A stretch of 23,283 nucleotides of DNA from the NCBI GenBank assembly GCA_000277445.1, contig AJWJ01000376.1:1-23283 (forward strand), read 5' to 3'. Source of the DNA: Polysphondylium violaceum. Lineage: Eukaryota > Evosea > Eumycetozoa > Dictyosteliales > Dictyosteliaceae. The notes beneath the pieces are model-generated. The model ran no database searches. It was not told the origin of the DNA and saw only the letters and a program-made list of their open reading frames with translations. Position 1 is the first letter of the stretch, and the number at the start of each line of letters is the position of its first letter. The position numbers and the translations under genes were made by a program. This document shows, one piece after another, positions 20,744 to 23,283 of this stretch.

Positions 20744-20776
20744 GGTGTGTGAATAATTTTCAAAACCTAATTTTTG
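20744..20776 (-). promoter_or_regulatory. Shared upstream element of the TLDc genes (best-preserved copy)
   Basis: In the sense direction it reads AAAAATTAGG followed by TTTTGAAAATTATTCACACA and CC, about 77-109 bp upstream of the start at 20667. It is closest to the consensus of the set. Confidence 0.5.
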
Positions 20777-20903
20777 ATGATAATCTAAGAGCATTTTGCA
20801 GAGATGTTGTGAGTTTTTTCTTTTTTTTTATTTTTTTTTTTTCATTTTTTGTAAACTAGGGCAACTTGTGCACGAGAAATGATCTCATATAGGCTGTGTT
20901 GTT

Positions 20904-20965
20904 AAACAGTATCATGGTGGTAATGAACCCTATTCGAACCAAATTCTACAAACTCAACAATAGTT
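20904..20965. repeat. Diverged direct repeat, copy 1
   Basis: AAACAGTATCAT, then TAATGAACCCT, TCGAACC and CAACAAT recur in the same order at 21412-21470. The two copies differ by substitutions and small gaps. Copy 1 leads into the coding-like stretch at 20927-21106, copy 2 into a TLDc relic. Confidence 0.55.
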
Positions 20966-21106
20966 GCAACAGCATCTCAGGAACATAAACCAGCATATCC
21001 TAAAAGCTCACCCCCAAATATTCACCAAAAACAACAAGTCTCCAAACCTGACAACGACACAAAGAGACAAGAGTTTGTATTCCACATTCCTAACAAGAAA
21101 GGATAA
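20927..21106 (+). CDS. Orphan coding-like stretch without a start (59 codons)
   Basis: The frame between two stops reads FEPNSTNSTIVATASQEHKP, then AYPKSSPPNIHQKQQVSKPD and NDTKRQEFVFHIPNKKG before a TAA. It contains no Met. The mixed composition with Pro, His, Gln and few AT-biased residues looks protein-like against this AT-rich background. I do not recognise it. It could be the last exon of a lost gene. Confidence 0.25.
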   Translation, partial: TLFEPNSTNSTIVATASQEHKPAYPKSSPPNIHQKQQVSKPDNDTKRQEFVFHIPNKKG

Positions 21107-21411
21107 TAACTAACATAAGCATCATATTAGAGTTTGAAAAATCTGTGAAAAGAATAGATATTAGGTTTTGGTAACCATGTATCACTTGACGTCTACAAAA
21201 AGCTATTTATCTTTTATAGGAGTTTCACGAAGAAAAATCTATAAAATATAATGAAATATGAACAGAAATCTTGCACCTTGTTTGTAATATATATATAGAA
21301 CACCAAAAATCTAAACACCAAAGTCATAATTAATTATAGTGGTAATCAATGCAATGATCAATGCGATAGCCCAGATGGTAGAAATGTTTCTAAATATAGT
21401 CCGTGTTTACC
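21107..21411. other. Spacer with no supported gene
   Basis: AT-rich sequence with short alternating TATATATATA near 21286. A fragment resembling a tRNA A box (TAGCCCAGATGGTAGA near 21366) has no matching arms. Nothing else is seen. Confidence 0.4.
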
Positions 21412-21470
21412 AAACAGTATCATATAGCTAATGAACCCTCTTCATTTTGCTCGAACCTAATTCAACAATT
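21412..21470. repeat. Diverged direct repeat, copy 2
   Basis: Partner of 20904-20965. Here the repeat runs straight into the TLDc relic, which places the junction of the two near 21460-21470. Confidence 0.5.
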
Positions 21471-21570
21471 AACATGGAATCAAACCAACTAAATATTCTC
21501 CATGGACCAAAAGCACAGCGTATGTTATATCTGAAAAAAATACTGGCCCTATATTTGGTGGGTGTTTTCT
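21461..21570 (+). pseudogene. TLDc domain relic, inverted relative to the neighbouring TLDc gene
   Basis: The + strand reads HGIKPTKYSPWTKSTAYVIS followed by EKNTGPIFGG. This matches the KHGIKPTKYLP...YVAG...GPxFGG segment of the intact domains. Only about 35 codons remain, with no exon 1. It lies convergent to the intact TLDc gene at 21693-22753, about 120 bp from its stop. Confidence 0.75.
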
Positions 21571-21692
21571 TTTTACCAAATCTCGAAACTTGTGTTTTTA
21601 ACACCTTGAGATATCACCGAGCCTTGTATCTTGTTCGATATATATAAATGATATAAAGAAGTAATTTTGATAATAAATATATTTATTAAAAT

Positions 21693-22753
21693 TTAAATAC
21701 ATTTGTAGATTTCAATAGTTTGAATTACAAATTCTTTTGTTGGAGTAAGTGTTGATAGCCCCTTACCTGTTGTGTCTGCATATGATGATGGGAATGATTG
21801 ATAGGATGAACGTTTTTGAAAAACTTTAATATCACCAAACACAGGCCCATTATTCTTAAAACCTGCAACATAATATATGGGATTTGGTTGTGGAAGATAT
21901 TTGGTTGGTTTAATTCCATGTTTATTGACCAATGTAAATATAAAACATTTATCATCACCATAACATTCATCTTTACTACTCCAAGATTGACTATTGAAAC
22001 CACCAAACATATCACCATCTATTGTTTCAATCACTGTAATTGTAGAACCTTTACCATTACATGTTAAATGAAATGATTTTGCTGAAAACTCATTCTCTGA
22101 TGCCTTTGATAACAAGAAACAGTTAATATTTATATAACTTAAGAACTAATCTATTATTTGTTATTCTTTGATCTTACCCTATATAGTAATTCAAAGCCCA
22201 TTCTTTTGTTGGGGTTGATCCAATCATTGAAAATTTTAAAATATGATACACTTTTTAGTTGTAAAAATTGTACCTCTTTACAAGTCTTTGACACTCTCTC
22301 GTTTACATCCAAAAGTAGTTCATTCAGTTTAGATTCCAAACCATTTTGTTTTTTTAGTTGTTGATTTAGTGACTCTATCTTATCCAACAATAAATCTACA
22401 TTTTTCTTATTTTCTTGACTGTGTTGGTTTAGTTGTTGATTTAATTGTTGATTGACATTCTCTATTTTAGTGTTTAGAGATTTATTTACTTTTACCAAAG
22501 ACTTTATCTGGTCCAACAATAAATCTATATTAGTTTTGTTTTCCTCCAATATTTTATCTACATTTTGATTTATATTATTGATCTCTTCTTTTAATCTCTG
22601 ATTTTCATTATTACTTGTTTCCAATTGAAAATATAAGGAATTGTGATCTGTATTTGAGCAACCAACTTTCAATTGATTCCTAAATTGCCAATTCTCTTTT
22701 TGTAAACGTTCATTATCTCTTTCAAGATCTTCCCTTGTATTTCTTGTTATCAT
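21693..22753 (-). CDS. Coiled-coil TLDc domain protein (328 aa)
   Basis: Exons 22178-22753 and 21693-22103 are joined by a 74-nt phase-0 intron (GTAAGA...AAAG) at LLYR | ASENEFS. The start MITRNTREDLERDNERLQ follows the family. This copy and the one at 2045-3230 share FRNQLKVGC where the others have EYKKVGC. The coiled coil is the shortest (about residues 35-160) and includes a Gln/Asn-rich run (QQLNQQLNQHSQEN). The TLDc domain is residues 193-328 (GSTITVIETIDGDMFGGFNS, CFIFTLVNKHGIKPTKYLP, GPVFGDIKVF, SYQSFPSSYADTTGKG, IQTIEIYKCI). Its central loop lacks the GGGYDIG glycines seen in others (GDIKVFQKR instead), so the surface there differs. TTTATT at 21682-21687 gives AATAAA on the sense strand just after the stop. 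Confidence 0.92.
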
Positions 22754-23241
22754 TTCTATAGAGCTGCTATAATTTTTATTATTATTTATAAATTCTGTAA
22801 AATGTATATGTGATTAATTTTGGGCAAATGAAAAAAATTAAATAGCGGGGTGGGGTGTGAAAATTTTAAAATAGTAGCAGGCTATCAATCGACTCAATTT
22901 GTATTTGAGTGATCCATTAATTAGTTTGCCCTTTCTACTATGTTTAATCAATCATTCTATTGTATCTTTAATATCTTTTCACATCGATGGAGGTGATGAT
23001 ATCATTCATTTGTTTTGTGCAAATACATAAATGGCCTGATTTTGGTAGAGGTTGAGGGTAATAATAATAGTAATAATTTCACCATGGTAATAACAAATTT
23101 TGTATTTATATAAAGAGTTGAGATGATTTACAGTATGTCTGCATTCAACTCTATTACAATGACCTTTCATTTCAATTTTATAAATATAGCAACAGCAAAA
23201 ATACAAAGATTAATAGTGATAAGTAATAGCAATCAATAGTT
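22754..23241. other. Upstream region of the last TLDc gene, then empty spacer
   Basis: Apart from the upstream element at 22851-22875 I see no gene. TATTTATATAAAG near 23102-23114 could be a TATA region for a + strand gene starting beyond it. Short ATGs at 23134 and 23159 are closed by a stop near 23236. Confidence 0.4.
22851..22875 (-). promoter_or_regulatory. Shared upstream element of the TLDc genes (most diverged copy)
   Basis: In the sense direction it reads TATTTTAAAATTTTCACACC followed by CC, about 98-122 bp upstream of the start. It keeps the AAAATT..TTCACACC half and the position, but not TTAGGTTTT. Confidence 0.35.
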
Positions 23242-23283
23242 ATGGGTAATCATATCATACTGAGAAGATTGGTTGCTGGTAAG
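23242..23283 (+). CDS. Possible first exon of a + strand gene, cut by the window end
   Basis: An ATG opens 14 codons, MGNHIILRRLVAGK, to the window edge. The terminal GGTAAG could instead be a splice donor. A TATA-like TATTTATATAAAG lies about 130 bp upstream. The piece is too short to identify and may be chance. Confidence 0.2.
   Translation, partial: MGNHIILRRLVAGK

Noticed and set aside
21362-21390. TAGCCCAGATGGTAGA resembles a tRNA A box
   Set aside because: No D-stem partner, anticodon arm or B box follows at the right distance.
23006-23206. 66-codon Tyr/Ile-rich frame on the minus strand
   Set aside because: Composition reflects AT-rich spacer; no homologue or signal seen.
1-23283. 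A giant-virus origin, because some giant viruses carry FNIP-repeat genes
   Set aside because: Short spliceosomal introns in both families, TLDc paralogues and the spacer structure fit an amoeba chromosome; no viral gene is present.

Overview
The window looks like chromosomal DNA of a dictyostelid social amoeba. The sequence is AT-rich, with T-rich and ATTT-rich spacers and short GTATGT/GTAAGT...AG introns of about 56-76 nt. Two protein families known to be expanded in dictyostelids make up nearly all the coding DNA: FNIP-repeat proteins (about 22-residue, leucine-rich-like repeats rich in IPPSV/LPxSLxxL and FNQ) and coiled-coil proteins ending in a TLDc domain. I cannot name the species from the sequence alone. 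I see no tRNA, rRNA, CRISPR array or bacterial operon.

Layout. 1-1439 (-): 5' part of a large FNIP gene cut by the window edge. 2045-3230 (-): TLDc gene with one in-frame stop. 3560-4242: debris, including TLDc relics, a 175-bp repeat and an orphan coding-like end. 4679-6045 (+): intact TLDc gene. 6336-7283 (-): FNIP fragment truncated at both ends. 7540-11595 (-): intact three-exon FNIP gene of 1309 residues. It appears as two separate open frames unless the 62-nt intron between them is recognised. 11776-12876: two FNIP relics and a decayed piggyBac-type transposase piece. 12998-16913 (-): tandem paralogue of the 1309-residue gene, broken by three frameshifts. 17217-17714: second copy of the 175-bp repeat, a small orphan frame and an inverted FNIP relic. 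17777-18876, 19499-20667 and 21693-22753 (all -): three TLDc genes with open two-exon models. More debris lies at 20904-21570. 22754-23283 is mostly empty, with a possible start of a + strand gene at the very end.

The genes do not form a metabolic pathway. They are two interleaved, repeatedly duplicated families with live members, fresh pseudogenes and small scattered relics in both orientations. All five TLDc genes share a phase-0 intron at the same codon, just inside the TLDc domain (LLYK/R | A). They also share a sequence element in the roughly 60-190 bp upstream of the start codon, best written GGTTTTGAAAATTATTCAC in the sense direction. All three large FNIP genes begin with a 20-nt exon encoding M-x-x-x-DQW. 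From knowledge of the families, TLDc proteins elsewhere act on the vacuolar proton pump and in oxidative-stress resistance. FNIP proteins have no settled biochemical role. Any cell function given here is inference.

The least expected points are the family-wide TLDc upstream element, the hidden two-module FNIP gene, the 175-bp repeat with a perfectly conserved 55-bp core, and the oppositely oriented gene fragments that could yield antisense RNA.
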